A stretch of 64,000 nucleotides of DNA from Arcobacter arenosus. Its GTDB lineage: Bacteria; Campylobacterota; Campylobacteria; Campylobacterales; Arcobacteraceae. The number at the start of each line of letters is the position of its first letter. Position 1 is the first letter of the stretch. The notes beneath the pieces were generated by a model. It made no database searches, had not been told where the DNA came from, and saw nothing but the letters and a program-made list of their open reading frames with translations. A program made the position numbers and the translations under genes. The stretch lies in the NCBI RefSeq assembly GCF_005771535.1, contig NZ_VANU01000003.1, positions 62,001 to 126,000 on the forward strand, in the 5' to 3' direction. Of this stretch, positions 45,085-54,401 are shown in pieces.

Positions 45085-46199
45085 TGGAAAATAGATTCTC
45101 TATACTAATAATTGATGATGTTGAAGAAAACATATATTCATTAAAACTTCTTATTGAAGAGTTTGATGTTGATATTTATAGTGCCTTAAGTGCTAGTGAA
45201 GGGATTTCTGTTTTAACAAAACACCCCGTAGATTTAATCCTTTGTGATATTCAAATGCCAGATATAGATGGTTTTCAATTTGCTGAATATATAAAAGGTA
45301 TAGAGAATCTAAAAAATATCCCTATTATTTTTGTTACGGGGATATATGATAAAGACTCATACCAACAAAGAGGTTATGACCTTGGGGCTATTGAATATAT
45401 TACAAAACCTATAGATGATGTTTTATTAACTTCAAAACTAAAAGTCTACATTGACCTATTTAATAAAAATAAAGAAACAAAAGAATCTCTAGAATTAGCA
45501 AATAAACTTGTTGTTCATAATACAAAAATGGCAAGTATAGGGGAGATGATTGGAGTTATTTCCCACCAATTAAAACAACCATTAAATGTCCTTTCTTTAT
45601 ATTGTGAAGATATTAAATATTCATATGACTATGGTGATTTAGATAAAGAAACAATTGATGATTTTTCTGTAAATACAAAAAAGCAAATTCATCATATGAA
45701 AGATACAATTGATGGGTTTTTAGGTTTTTTCAATCCAAATAAACCAAAAGAAAACTTCTCTGTTATAGAGTCTTTGAAAGATTCATTGGCACTAATGCAT
45801 TCACATTTAGATAAAAATAAAGTAATACTTCATGAAAAATTTGAAGATGATTTTTTATTAAATGGTATTACTATGGAACTTTCTCAAGTGGTGATGAATT
45901 TTATTACAAACTCTATCCAAGCTTTCAATGAAAGAGAAATTGAACAAAGAAACATAGAGATTAGATGTTATAGTGAAAATGGTAAAAACTATATCACTTT
46001 TACAGATGATGCAGGTGGAATTAAAGAGGATAATTTAGAGAAAATCTTTGACCCATATTTCACAACAAAAAGTGAAGGTAGTGGGATTGGATTATATATG
46101 GTAAAACTTGTAATTACAAAAACATTTGGTGGAAAATTAAGTCTTGAAAATTTTGAGAAAGGTGTAAGATTTATATTAGAATTTGACAAAGTAGATTAG
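45084..46199 (+). CDS. Receiver-histidine kinase hybrid
   Basis: 371 residues: an N-terminal receiver (IIDDVEENIY acidic pair, Asp in LCDIQMPDIDG, Lys in YITKPIDD), then an H-box SHQLKQPLNVL and a HATPase (NFITNSIQAF, GSGIGLYM). Receiver-before-kinase order suggests that it is controlled by phosphotransfer from the kinase encoded upstream, with which it shares one base. End of the HD-GYP/FIST/kinase operon. Confidence 0.92.
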   Translation: MENRFSILIIDDVEENIYSLKLLIEEFDVDIYSALSASEGISVLTKHPVDLILCDIQMPDIDGFQFAEYIKGIENLKNIPIIFVTGIYDKDSYQQRGYDLGAIEYITKPIDDVLLTSKLKVYIDLFNKNKETKESLELANKLVVHNTKMASIGEMIGVISHQLKQPLNVLSLYCEDIKYSYDYGDLDKETIDDFSVNTKKQIHHMKDTIDGFLGFFNPNKPKENFSVIESLKDSLALMHSHLDKNKVILHEKFEDDFLLNGITMELSQVVMNFITNSIQAFNEREIEQRNIEIRCYSENGKNYITFTDDAGGIKEDNLEKIFDPYFTTKSEGSGIGLYMVKLVITKTFGGKLSLENFEKGVRFILEFDKVD

Positions 46200-46210
46200 T
46201 TTCTACTTTG
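46187..46210. terminator. Hairpin at convergent gene ends
   Basis: A 9-bp stem (CAAAGTAGA / TCTACTTTG) with a 6-nt loop includes the stop of the hybrid kinase and the stop of the opposing gene. No strong U-tract on either side. Confidence 0.45.
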
Positions 46211-47786
46211 GTTGATGAAATTGTAATATAAACTCCACTTCAATTCCAGCTTCAGTTTTAATAAAATTAATAGGATATGAGATATTTATTGAATATAACT
46301 CATTATTTAATCTATTAATCAATTCAAAAAACTCCAATGGCTTTTGTATAACTACATTAACTAAATAATTAAAAGTTACAACCTCAGATTTAAAACTTGA
46401 TTTAAAAGTTACAATTGCATTTTCAGGGAATAAAATTTTTATTTGTTCTGTAACTCTAATAATTGGCATAAACTCATTTTGAATATAAATATCTTTATAA
46501 TCTTTTAATATAACTTTCTCTTTTTCTTTTAAGCCCTCTGCACTAAGTGTAGCTTCTAAGATAGGTGATTTATTTTCCTCTTTAAATTCAATTTGTGAAA
46601 TATTATAAGATTTTAGTAATTCAGGCTGTAAAATTTTAATATAAGTGTCTTTATTTAAAAGATTTATATCCATTTTTAAATAATTTCGTTCAAGGCTTAA
46701 TTCATTTAAAACAACATCATAAGGGATTAATTCTAAAGCTTTTAAAACCCTTGTTTCTACATATGAATTTTTTTCAATATGATCAGGTAAATTTATTGGC
46801 TTAATAGTAGGTACATTTTGTTCTTTTATATTCTCTTGAATATTTATTTTTGAAATTTGATTATATAACTCTTTTACAGGTAAAAAGTAATATCCTACAC
46901 CTAAAATTAGTGCAATCATAACAATAGATATAAAAAAAGTTTTTAAAGAGCTTTTAGGTTTAACTCTAGGTTTTATAAAACTTTTTGAACCGTGTGAATC
47001 CTTAGAAAGTTGAAAAAGTTCTTCATCAACAGAGATAGGATGATAAGAAAGTTCTATCATAAAATCATCACTCATTTGTTGAATTTGTTCTTCAGAAATA
47101 AGTTTTAAATTATAAAGGATAGAAATCTTTTCTATAAATACATTTTTAGTAATAGAATAAAACTCTTCAATTGTGTTTTTAATAAGTTCATAAATCTCTA
47201 AAGCATAAACCTCATCATAAAGTTTTTGCCCCATAATCTCATTTTCATAAAATTCACTTTGTTTTATCTCTTCAAAGGCTGTAACATCAACCCTTTTATT
47301 AAATATAATTTCGCCCTTTGAATTTAAAATAAAACAAAAAGCTTGGTTATTAAATAAAAGAATTACAAGATTATTTTGGCAAGGGTTTTGCTCAATATGT
47401 AGATTTAAAATATGATATGCTGAAAAGATATAATCAATACCACATTTTTCAAAGAAATTTTTAGATTCAAATAATGTGTTTTTAGATACAGCTATATTAT
47501 ACTCATCATTTAATGGTGAAACCACATAATCTTTTGGTTTAGGTTGATTTTTTTTAATTAGTCTTGTTTCATCTTGTAAAAGAAGTGTTGAGATAAAACT
47601 GTTTTCAGTCTCTTCTTGTTGTGCATTAATCTTTGTTGCTATATCTCGACCAAGAATATCATCTTTTACAACAAAGGTTGAACTATTGGTCTCAACTATA
47701 TCATTATTACTTAATTTTTTATAATTTATTTTTAGTTGAGTTTTATATTTTATAGCATTTATATACAAAGACTCTTTAGCAAACAT
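46203..47786 (-). CDS. Bitopic membrane protein, PilM/PilN- or GspL-like layout
   Basis: 527 residues. The first ~260 residues are cytoplasmic with alternating beta strands and a LVILLFNNQAFCFIL segment reminiscent of actin-like PilM/GspL domains. One membrane helix lies at about 283-302. The periplasmic part (~310-527) ends in an alpha/beta pattern with INRLNNELYSINIS, as in PilN/PilO-type ferredoxin-like folds. I infer an inner-membrane assembly protein of a pilus or DNA-uptake machine, but no companion genes are adjacent and no diagnostic motif is certain. Confidence 0.6.
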   Translation of the reverse strand: MFAKESLYINAIKYKTQLKINYKKLSNNDIVETNSSTFVVKDDILGRDIATKINAQQEETENSFISTLLLQDETRLIKKNQPKPKDYVVSPLNDEYNIAVSKNTLFESKNFFEKCGIDYIFSAYHILNLHIEQNPCQNNLVILLFNNQAFCFILNSKGEIIFNKRVDVTAFEEIKQSEFYENEIMGQKLYDEVYALEIYELIKNTIEEFYSITKNVFIEKISILYNLKLISEEQIQQMSDDFMIELSYHPISVDEELFQLSKDSHGSKSFIKPRVKPKSSLKTFFISIVMIALILGVGYYFLPVKELYNQISKINIQENIKEQNVPTIKPINLPDHIEKNSYVETRVLKALELIPYDVVLNELSLERNYLKMDINLLNKDTYIKILQPELLKSYNISQIEFKEENKSPILEATLSAEGLKEKEKVILKDYKDIYIQNEFMPIIRVTEQIKILFPENAIVTFKSSFKSEVVTFNYLVNVVIQKPLEFFELINRLNNELYSINISYPINFIKTEAGIEVEFILQFHQPK

Positions 47787-47799
47787 AAAACTTTTTATC

Positions 47800-48414
47800 C
47801 TAATTTATGGCATTAATGAGCATTTTGTTTTTTATAACCTCTTTAGCTTCTTCGTTTTCAAGATCACTAACATCCAAAGGCTCACTTATAAAAAATTCCA
47901 ATGTACCAAATGGCTTTGGCACAACAAACTTGTCCCAAGAGTTAAACTGCCAATATTTTGTACACTTACAATTAAATATCAATATTTTAGCATTTGTTTT
48001 CTTATGAATAGCGACTATTCCATCTGCAACAGAATGTCTAGGTCCTCTAGGGCCATCAGGAGTAATAGCTATATCATCTCCACCTTTAATCTCTTTAATT
48101 GCAGCAATTAGTGCTTTTGCTCCACCCTTTGAACTCGAACCTCGAATTGAATCAATTCCTAAATACTCTACTGTTTTTGTAATTGCTTCACCATCTTTAT
48201 GCTCACTAATCATAGCACTTACTTTTCCCGATGGTTTTAATTTTTGATAGTTAAAGGGTTGCATAAGAAGCTCTCCGTGCCAAAAGGCTACGATGAAAGC
48301 TTCATTTTTATCTATATTTGGATGGTGGTAAACTTTTTTACTAGTAAGGTAGATTATTCTTACGATAAGTTGCATTATAAAAGGTACAACTTTTGTTACT
48401 AAAAAAAGTTTCAT
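47800..48414 (-). CDS. DUF374 lysophospholipid acyltransferase-like protein
   Basis: 204 residues with an N-terminal membrane anchor and the acyltransferase pattern FWHGELLMQPF and TPDGPRGPRHSVADG typical of DUF374. It probably transfers an acyl chain to lipid A precursors or a lysophospholipid at the inner membrane. It overlaps the miaB stop by one base and is part of the same operon. Confidence 0.87.
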   Translation of the reverse strand: MKLFLVTKVVPFIMQLIVRIIYLTSKKVYHHPNIDKNEAFIVAFWHGELLMQPFNYQKLKPSGKVSAMISEHKDGEAITKTVEYLGIDSIRGSSSKGGAKALIAAIKEIKGGDDIAITPDGPRGPRHSVADGIVAIHKKTNAKILIFNCKCTKYWQFNSWDKFVVPKPFGTLEFFISEPLDVSDLENEEAKEVIKNKMLINAIN

Positions 48415-49730
48415 TAATTTACCACATCACCTTTTAAAGCAGTCCTTGTTGCATCTGTGATTTTTACATCTACAAGTTTTCCTAGAAGTTCATCACTTCC
48501 TTTAACAAAAACCTGACAATAGTTATCTGTAAATCCAGAAACTTCTCCATTTGGTTTTAAACTATCAAATAAAACCGTTACAGTTTTACCAATATTTAAA
48601 TCCATCAGTTCACTTTGATGCTCTTTATGAAGTTCAATCACATCAATTAATCTTTTACTTCCAATATCATCAGGAATCTCTAAATCTTTTAATTCTAAAG
48701 CTTCTGTATTTGGTCTTGGAGAATATTTAAAGTTAAAAATTTGGTCAAATTTAACTTCTTTGATTACATCAATTGTATCTTGGAAATCTTCTTCAGTTTC
48801 TCCCGGAAAAGCTACAATAATATCAGTTGTAATTCTAACATCTGGTACCATTTCTCTAATCTTTTTTGCTCTTTTGATAAAACCTTCTTTAGAATATCCT
48901 CTTTTCATAGCTTTTAAAATAGATGTTGAACCACTTTGTAATGGCATATGAATACATTTTGAAATCTTTGGATTTTTTGCAAACTCTTCAATAAATTCAT
49001 CATCCATATGTAATGGGTGAGGAGAAGTAAATCTAATTCTTTCAAGTCCTTCAATTTTTGAAACCTCTTGAAGAAGTTTAGTAAATGAAGTTTTTTCTCT
49101 TTTATCAGAGAATCTTTTACCATAAGAATTTACATTTTGTCCTAATAAAGTAACCTCTTTGGCTCCTTTAGCAACATCCTTTTTAACTTGTTCAACAATC
49201 ATTTCTGTAGGGATTGAAATCTCATCACCCCTTGTTGCTGGAACAATACAAAAAGTACACTTCTTATCACATCCAATAGAGATGTTTACAGAAGTTTTAT
49301 ATAAATTGTGTCCACTTTGTGCAAATTGGTAAGTTGAATCATCATAATCAATATCAATCTCAACTGCACCTTTTTTATCAACAACATCTTTAATCTTTGA
49401 AATATTTCTAGCACCTAAAACAAAATCAACATAAGGTGCTCTTTTCATAATATCTTTACCTAAATGTGAAGCTGTACAACCACATACTCCAATTTTGGCA
49501 TTCTCTTTTTTCTTTACATTAAATTGACCTATTTCTGAAAAAAGTTTAGAAACAGGCTTTTCTCTAACTGAACAAGTATTAATAATAATTAAGTCTGCTT
49601 CTTCCATATTGTCAGTTGTAGAATAATTTTTATGCTCTTTTAATTCAGCAATAATATGTTGGCTGTCAGTATCGTTCATCTGACAACCAAGTGTTTGTAT
49701 AAATAGTTTTTTCTCTTCTTGTTTACTCAT
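48414..49730 (-). CDS. miaB: tRNA-2-methylthio-N6-isopentenyladenosine synthase MiaB
   Basis: 438 residues, standard length. An N-terminal UPF0004 domain with cluster Cys (TLGCQMND, NTCSVREK, GVCGC), radical SAM Cys in CDKKCTFCIVP and a C-terminal TRAM domain. It thiomethylates A37 of tRNAs that read codons starting with U. Confidence 0.96.
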   Translation of the reverse strand: MSKQEEKKLFIQTLGCQMNDTDSQHIIAELKEHKNYSTTDNMEEADLIIINTCSVREKPVSKLFSEIGQFNVKKKENAKIGVCGCTASHLGKDIMKRAPYVDFVLGARNISKIKDVVDKKGAVEIDIDYDDSTYQFAQSGHNLYKTSVNISIGCDKKCTFCIVPATRGDEISIPTEMIVEQVKKDVAKGAKEVTLLGQNVNSYGKRFSDKREKTSFTKLLQEVSKIEGLERIRFTSPHPLHMDDEFIEEFAKNPKISKCIHMPLQSGSTSILKAMKRGYSKEGFIKRAKKIREMVPDVRITTDIIVAFPGETEEDFQDTIDVIKEVKFDQIFNFKYSPRPNTEALELKDLEIPDDIGSKRLIDVIELHKEHQSELMDLNIGKTVTVLFDSLKPNGEVSGFTDNYCQVFVKGSDELLGKLVDVKITDATRTALKGDVVN

Positions 49731-49751
49731 TAAGTTTTTTAATTCCTTATC

Positions 49752-49994
49752 TTATAAAGCATGAACCTCATACATATACTCATCGTCTGCAAGTCCATAT
49801 TTAACTTCTCTAAAATACACATTAAAACCTTCATCTTCCAAAGAGTCAACAAGCGCCATCATGTCTTTATGAGAATTATCTTTATCAAAATAAAATATTT
49901 TTTCACCTAAGTTTTTTAATTCTTCTTTAACTTTGTCTAGTTGTACTTTTTTTGGCTTTTCACTTAACTCATTTCTTGCAAGTAATAATTCCAT
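49752..49994 (-). CDS. HP0268-family small protein
   Basis: 80 residues matching the Campylobacterota-specific HP0268 family, reported for Helicobacter as a small nicking endonuclease/nuclease-like protein; the C-terminal MYEVHAL end and the KIFYFDKDNSHKDMM stretch are recognisable. It sits 21 bp upstream of miaB and is probably in its operon. Confidence 0.8.
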   Translation of the reverse strand: MELLLARNELSEKPKKVQLDKVKEELKNLGEKIFYFDKDNSHKDMMALVDSLEDEGFNVYFREVKYGLADDEYMYEVHAL

Positions 49995-50148
49995 CTCAAT
50001 AAACCCTTATCTTTTTAAATTAGCTAAATAGTTTATCTTAAAATTGCTTTAATTTCTATAAAAGCTGTTTTTAGATAAAATATCATCCTACTCTCACATT
50101 GAAAATCAAAACATTACATTTCAATGTTAAAAAAACAGAAGGTTACTA

Positions 50149-51324
50149 ATGGACAAAATAATAGATATTTTAGACTCTATTGCCTATGAAAAAGGTCTAA
50201 AAAATGAAGATGTTGAAACAGCATTAAAAGAATCGTTAATTAAAACTGCCGAAAAAATGGTTGATGCAACTCTTAGATATGATGCAGAGATTGACAGAAA
50301 AAATAAAAAATTAGAACTATTCCAAAAAATTGAAGTTGTTGAAAATGGCGACGAAAGATTACTTGAAGATGGAGTTGATGAATATGATAACATCATCAGT
50401 AAAGAAAATTATATCTCAATTGATGAAGCAAAAGAGATTGATGACAGTCTAGAAATTGGAGACTTCGTAAACTATGATTTAGAATTTGAAAATATGGGAA
50501 GAAACGCAGCAACTATTCTTCACAATAATTTTGAATACAGAGTTCAAAGATTTTTGGAAGAGTCACTATTAAGCAAATATAAAAATAAAATTGGAAAAAC
50601 AATTAGTGGTACAGTAACAAGGGTTGATAGACAAGAAAATACCTTTGTTGAAATTGGTGAAGTTAAAGGTATGCTTCCAAGAAAATCAAGAATTAAAGGT
50701 GAATCTTTTAGAGTTGGAGATACAGTAAAAGCTGTTGTTAGAGCTGTAAATATAGATAAAACAAATGGTTTAATTGTTGAAATTTCAAGAACATCTCCAA
50801 AATTTTTAGAGTCACTTTTAGCTTTAGAAGTTCCAGAATTAAAAGATGGAATTATCTCAATTGAAGCAAGTGCTAGAATCCCAGGAAGTAGAGCAAAAAT
50901 TGCCCTTTTATCAACAGATTCAAATGTAGACCCAATTGGTTCAATTGTTGGGGTAAAAGGTGTTAGAATTGGTGCTGTTTCAAAACAATTAAGTGGAGAA
51001 AATATTGATTGTGTTGAATACTCAACTATTCCTGAAATGTTTATCTCAAGAGCTTTATCACCTGCAATTATTTCAAGTGTAGTTATTGAAAAATACGCTG
51101 AGGGTAATGAAAAAGGTAAAGCAATAGTTACAATACCAAGTGATCAAAAAAGTAAAGCTATTGGAAAAGCTGGTTTAAATATCAGATTAGCTTCAATGCT
51201 TACAAAATATGAAATTGAGTTAAAAGAGATTGGTGGAGCTAGTGTTCAAAGTGGAGAACAAAACAATTCACTAGAACAAGAAAAAGTAACAGATACAGCA
51301 AGTTTAGAGGCACTATTTAAATAA
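50149..51324 (+). CDS. nusA: Transcription termination/antitermination factor NusA
   Basis: 391 residues: N-terminal RNA-polymerase-binding domain (about 1-125), S1 domain (~135-200; GTVTRVDRQENTFVEIG), KH1 (~205-280; EASARIPGSRAKIA, GSIVGVKGVRI) and KH2 (~285-350; IPSDQKSKAIGKAGLN). No C-terminal acidic repeats, as usual outside gamma-proteobacteria. Translationally coupled to cysS (one-base overlap). Confidence 0.96.
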   Translation: MDKIIDILDSIAYEKGLKNEDVETALKESLIKTAEKMVDATLRYDAEIDRKNKKLELFQKIEVVENGDERLLEDGVDEYDNIISKENYISIDEAKEIDDSLEIGDFVNYDLEFENMGRNAATILHNNFEYRVQRFLEESLLSKYKNKIGKTISGTVTRVDRQENTFVEIGEVKGMLPRKSRIKGESFRVGDTVKAVVRAVNIDKTNGLIVEISRTSPKFLESLLALEVPELKDGIISIEASARIPGSRAKIALLSTDSNVDPIGSIVGVKGVRIGAVSKQLSGENIDCVEYSTIPEMFISRALSPAIISSVVIEKYAEGNEKGKAIVTIPSDQKSKAIGKAGLNIRLASMLTKYEIELKEIGGASVQSGEQNNSLEQEKVTDTASLEALFK

Positions 51325-52724
51325 TGAAAATTGAAATCTTTGATTCAGTAAAAAAAGAAAAAGTTCTATTTGAACCAATTAAAAATGATGAAGTAAGAAT
51401 ATATGTTTGTGGTCCAACAGTTTATGATGATTCACACTTAGGACATGCAAGAAGTGCAATTGCTTTTGATTTACTTCATAGGGTTTTAAAAGCTAATGGC
51501 TATAAAGTTATAATGACAAAAAACTTCACTGATATTGATGATAAGATTATCAAAAAAATGCACGAAACAAAAAGAAGTTTAGAAGATATTACAACTCTTT
51601 ATATCAATGCTTATAAAGCTGATATGGAAACTTTAAATATCTTACCAAACTCACTTGAACCAAAGGCAACACAAAATCTTCAAATAATGATTGAGATGAT
51701 TGAAGATTTGATGTCAAAAGATATCGCCTATAAAATCTCAGATGGTGTTTATTTTGATGTTTCAAAAGATGAAGAATATGGTTCTTTATCAAAAAGAGCA
51801 AGTGATGAAAACTCAATTGCTAGAGTTGAAGCAAATACTGAAAAAAGAAACCCTAGTGATTTTGCACTTTGGAAATTTGAAAAAGCTGAAGATGTTGCCT
51901 ATGAATCTCCTTTTGGAAAAGGAAGACCAGGGTGGCATATAGAGTGTTCAGCTATGATAAATAAACATCTAGCCTATAAAGATGAGCCTTTTCAAATAGA
52001 TATTCATGGTGGTGGTGCCGACCTTCTATTTCCTCACCATGAAAATGAAGCTGCTCAAACAAGATGTTCAACAAAGTCACATCTAGCAAAATACTGGATG
52101 CACAATGGATTTGTAACTATTGATGGAGAAAAAATGAGTAAATCTTTAGGAAACTCATTTTTCCTAAAAGATATTTTAAAATCTTATTCTGGTGAAGTTG
52201 TTAGATTTTATTTATTAACTGCACAATATAGAGCAAACTTTAACTTTAATGAAGAGGATTTAATCTCTTCTAAAAAAAGACTAGATAAATTATATAGAGT
52301 TAAAAAAAGGGTTTATGGTGGTGGAAAATCTGCTGTAAATAAAGAATTTAAAGAATCACTACTAACTGCATTAAATGATGATTTAAACTCTGCAAAAGCA
52401 ATGGCAACTATTGATGAGTACATCAATAAAGCAAATGAAACACTTGATAAAGAACCAAAAAATAAAGCTTTCAAAAAAGAGCTTGTAGCTACTTTAGAAT
52501 TTATTGATGAAGTTATTGGAATAGGTGGAAGTGATGCTTATTCTTATTTTCAATTTGGAATTTCAGAAGATGATATTTCTAAAATTGAAAAGCTTATTGA
52601 AAAAAGAACTGAGGCTAAAAAAGAAAAAGATTTTGAAACTGCTGATAAAGTTAGAGATGAATTAACAACACTTGGGATTTCTGTAATGGATACGCCAAAT
52701 GGTGTTGTTTGGGAAAAACTATAA
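51324..52724 (+). CDS. cysS: Cysteinyl-tRNA synthetase
   Basis: 466 residues. A class I synthetase with the HIGH motif as HLGH (SHLGHARSA), KMSKS in GEKMSKSLGNS, and zinc ligands in YVCGPT, IECSAM and the DIHGGGADLLFPHHENE region. It charges tRNA-Cys. Immediately downstream of nusA. Confidence 0.97.
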   Translation: MKIEIFDSVKKEKVLFEPIKNDEVRIYVCGPTVYDDSHLGHARSAIAFDLLHRVLKANGYKVIMTKNFTDIDDKIIKKMHETKRSLEDITTLYINAYKADMETLNILPNSLEPKATQNLQIMIEMIEDLMSKDIAYKISDGVYFDVSKDEEYGSLSKRASDENSIARVEANTEKRNPSDFALWKFEKAEDVAYESPFGKGRPGWHIECSAMINKHLAYKDEPFQIDIHGGGADLLFPHHENEAAQTRCSTKSHLAKYWMHNGFVTIDGEKMSKSLGNSFFLKDILKSYSGEVVRFYLLTAQYRANFNFNEEDLISSKKRLDKLYRVKKRVYGGGKSAVNKEFKESLLTALNDDLNSAKAMATIDEYINKANETLDKEPKNKAFKKELVATLEFIDEVIGIGGSDAYSYFQFGISEDDISKIEKLIEKRTEAKKEKDFETADKVRDELTTLGISVMDTPNGVVWEKL

Positions 52725-52727
52725 GTT

Positions 52728-52748
52728 TTAGTTATTCCCTTAACTAAC
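52728..52748 (+). terminator. Hairpin after cysS
   Basis: A 7-bp stem (TTAGTTA / TAACTAA) with a 7-nt loop starts four bases after the cysS stop; the U-tract is poor. Confidence 0.4.
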
Positions 52749-52768
52749 ATTTGAGTTTACTGATAGGT

Positions 52769-53140
52769 TTACTTTTGGTGATAGAATTTGTTATCCAATT
52801 TTCTTAGCATATCATTGATGACTTTTTCAAACTCTTCAAAATCTTCTCCCAATGTATCCCATAAAACTTTGTCATCAACTCCAAAATAATGATGAGTTAA
52901 AACATCTCTCATTTTGGCTATTTCGCTCCATGGGATTTCAGGGTATTCTTCTGTAAGCTCTTTTGGTATATTTTTTACAGCTTCCCCTATATTTTAAAAA
53001 GCTTTTGCAACAGCATAAACCTTTTCAAGATTTTCTGTAAATTCATTGTAAGTTATATTTTCAACAAATTTTTTAATATTTTTACACTCATTAGATATGT
53101 CTTCAATATAAAGCTTATAACCTCTATTACTTTTAAACAT
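52769..53140 (-). pseudogene. hepT: hepT toxin gene broken by an in-frame nonsense codon
   Basis: A HEPN-family (DUF86) toxin frame read from the sequence: ATG at 53140, then 48 codons to a TAA at 52994-52996, continuing in the same frame with [13 protein letters not shown] and the catalytic HEPN motif [12 protein letters not shown] (R-x4-H) near codons 78-89. The stop falls in the AIEIIGEA-like helix where a coding residue is expected. The start overlaps mntA by 8 bp, the normal toxin-antitoxin arrangement. The C-terminal boundary is approximate (about 52745-52770). Without suppression the toxin is dead. Confidence 0.85.
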
Positions 53141-53429
53141 AACTAATATCTTTTTGAATATAACTTTTTATTTGCGGTTTTAATGTTTCGTCTCTTACTA
53201 GGTCAATTTTTTTGTGAAAAAAATCTTCAAGTTGTTTAGTAAGTTTAAGGTACTTAAACATTGAGAGCTTTTTATCTTTTTCGATTTTATATAAAATATC
53301 TATATCGCTATTATCATTTGCCTCATCTCTCGCAAATGATCCAAATAAACCGATAAATTGTATTCCAAATTGCTTTTGATAGTATTCTTGATTTGATTTC
53401 AAATAGCTTAATATATCTTTTTTGTGCAT
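53133..53429 (-). CDS. mntA: MntA-type minimal nucleotidyltransferase antitoxin
   Basis: 98 residues with the nucleotidyltransferase signature GSFARDEANDNSDIDILY (G30-S31 and D42-x-D44). MntA antitoxins add AMP units to HepT to inactivate it. The frame is intact and preceded by GAGGATA while its toxin partner is broken. It lies in a small accessory islet between cysS and an exonuclease gene. Confidence 0.9.
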   Translation of the reverse strand: MHKKDILSYLKSNQEYYQKQFGIQFIGLFGSFARDEANDNSDIDILYKIEKDKKLSMFKYLKLTKQLEDFFHKKIDLVRDETLKPQIKSYIQKDISYV

Positions 53430-53526
53430 TATTCTATATCCTCGAGATTTTTCAAAATTTCTTTTTATATTGTATCAAATTTAATTTCAGTAAATACTTT
53501 AGTAATATTTTGGATAACGTTTAAAT

Positions 53527-53561
53527 ACACTAATAAAGTGCCGCAGATACTTTATTAGTGT
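53527..53561. repeat. Strong hairpin with attC-like flanks at end of HNH gene
   Basis: A perfect 13-bp inverted repeat (ACACTAATAAAGT / ACTTTATTAGTGT) with a 9-nt loop. It is flanked by complementary ATAAC (53570-53574 on the minus strand, inside the HNH gene end) and GTTAT (53513-53517 region). Such an R-box/stem layout resembles an integron recombination site, but the L boxes are poor. It may simply be the terminator of the HNH gene. Confidence 0.5.
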
Positions 53562-53562
53562 A

Positions 53563-54366
53563 CTATGGTTTGTTATGTGCTTCATTTTCGTTTAAGTTTA
53601 CTTTTATTATTTCTTCATTATCTTTTCTTTTTATTAATAAAGTTGCAATGGAAAAATTTTTGACACCTCTATACTCTTCAACATTTTTTTCACCAAATAT
53701 AAAATAACCTTCCTCGTCAAGTTTTTTTATTTGGTTATCAAACTCTAAGCCTATATTAATTTTATCTTGAATTTCTAAATCACTACTGATTTCACCATAA
53801 TCAATAAATGTTTGTAATGTACTTCCAATATAGTCAGCTTCATCTTTTGAAATTATATTATCGTAATCGACCCTATATCCCATCACATCAGATAAGATAT
53901 TCATTAACTCTTTCCCAGATGAGATTCTTATTAAAAATTTTATTTCTTCTATATTTTTATTGCTATCAAGTTCTTTTTTTAAAGTCTTTTGTACCCAGTT
54001 TTCATGATTTTGTTTCATATATCTTAGTATTTCTTCTGGAAAAGAATCTATTAAAGTATCAATTTCTTTATGATGATTTCTACATAATAAAATCAAGTTA
54101 TCAAATGTATCATAGTCATTTAAATTCGGCTTATGTCTTGGTCCTTTTAATTTACTACTTATAATATGACATTCTTCACCAATATTTAGTTTACTATCTG
54201 TTTCTTGTTCTGTAATTAGTTCGATTTTACAGATAGCACATCTATTACCTGATTTTGCCCAAAGCATTTTTCTAGTTTTTTCTGATATTGCCAATCTACT
54301 AATTCCTATTTTATTTTTAAATCTCACATAACTATTTATTGAATATACATTATATAAATAAAGCAC
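53563..54366 (-). CDS. HNH endonuclease-like protein
   Basis: 267 residues from a GTG at 54366; the real start is uncertain because few start codons lie in the N-terminal region. A zinc-stabilised HNH core is formed by C43-x2-C46, H67 (ECHIIS), C95 and H98-H99 (LILLCRNHHKEID). The C-terminal ~150 residues are charged and unrecognised. HNH proteins with this ECHI...CRNHH pattern occur in phage defence and restriction systems, but nothing adjacent confirms that role. It ends (AHNKP) inside the attC-like R-box. Confidence 0.75.
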   Translation of the reverse strand: MLYLYNVYSINSYVRFKNKIGISRLAISEKTRKMLWAKSGNRCAICKIELITEQETDSKLNIGEECHIISSKLKGPRHKPNLNDYDTFDNLILLCRNHHKEIDTLIDSFPEEILRYMKQNHENWVQKTLKKELDSNKNIEEIKFLIRISSGKELMNILSDVMGYRVDYDNIISKDEADYIGSTLQTFIDYGEISSDLEIQDKINIGLEFDNQIKKLDEEGYFIFGEKNVEEYRGVKNFSIATLLIKRKDNEEIIKVNLNENEAHNKP

Positions 54367-54401
54367 TTAAATCCACTTATTTATTATATATTTTAAAAGA
54401 G

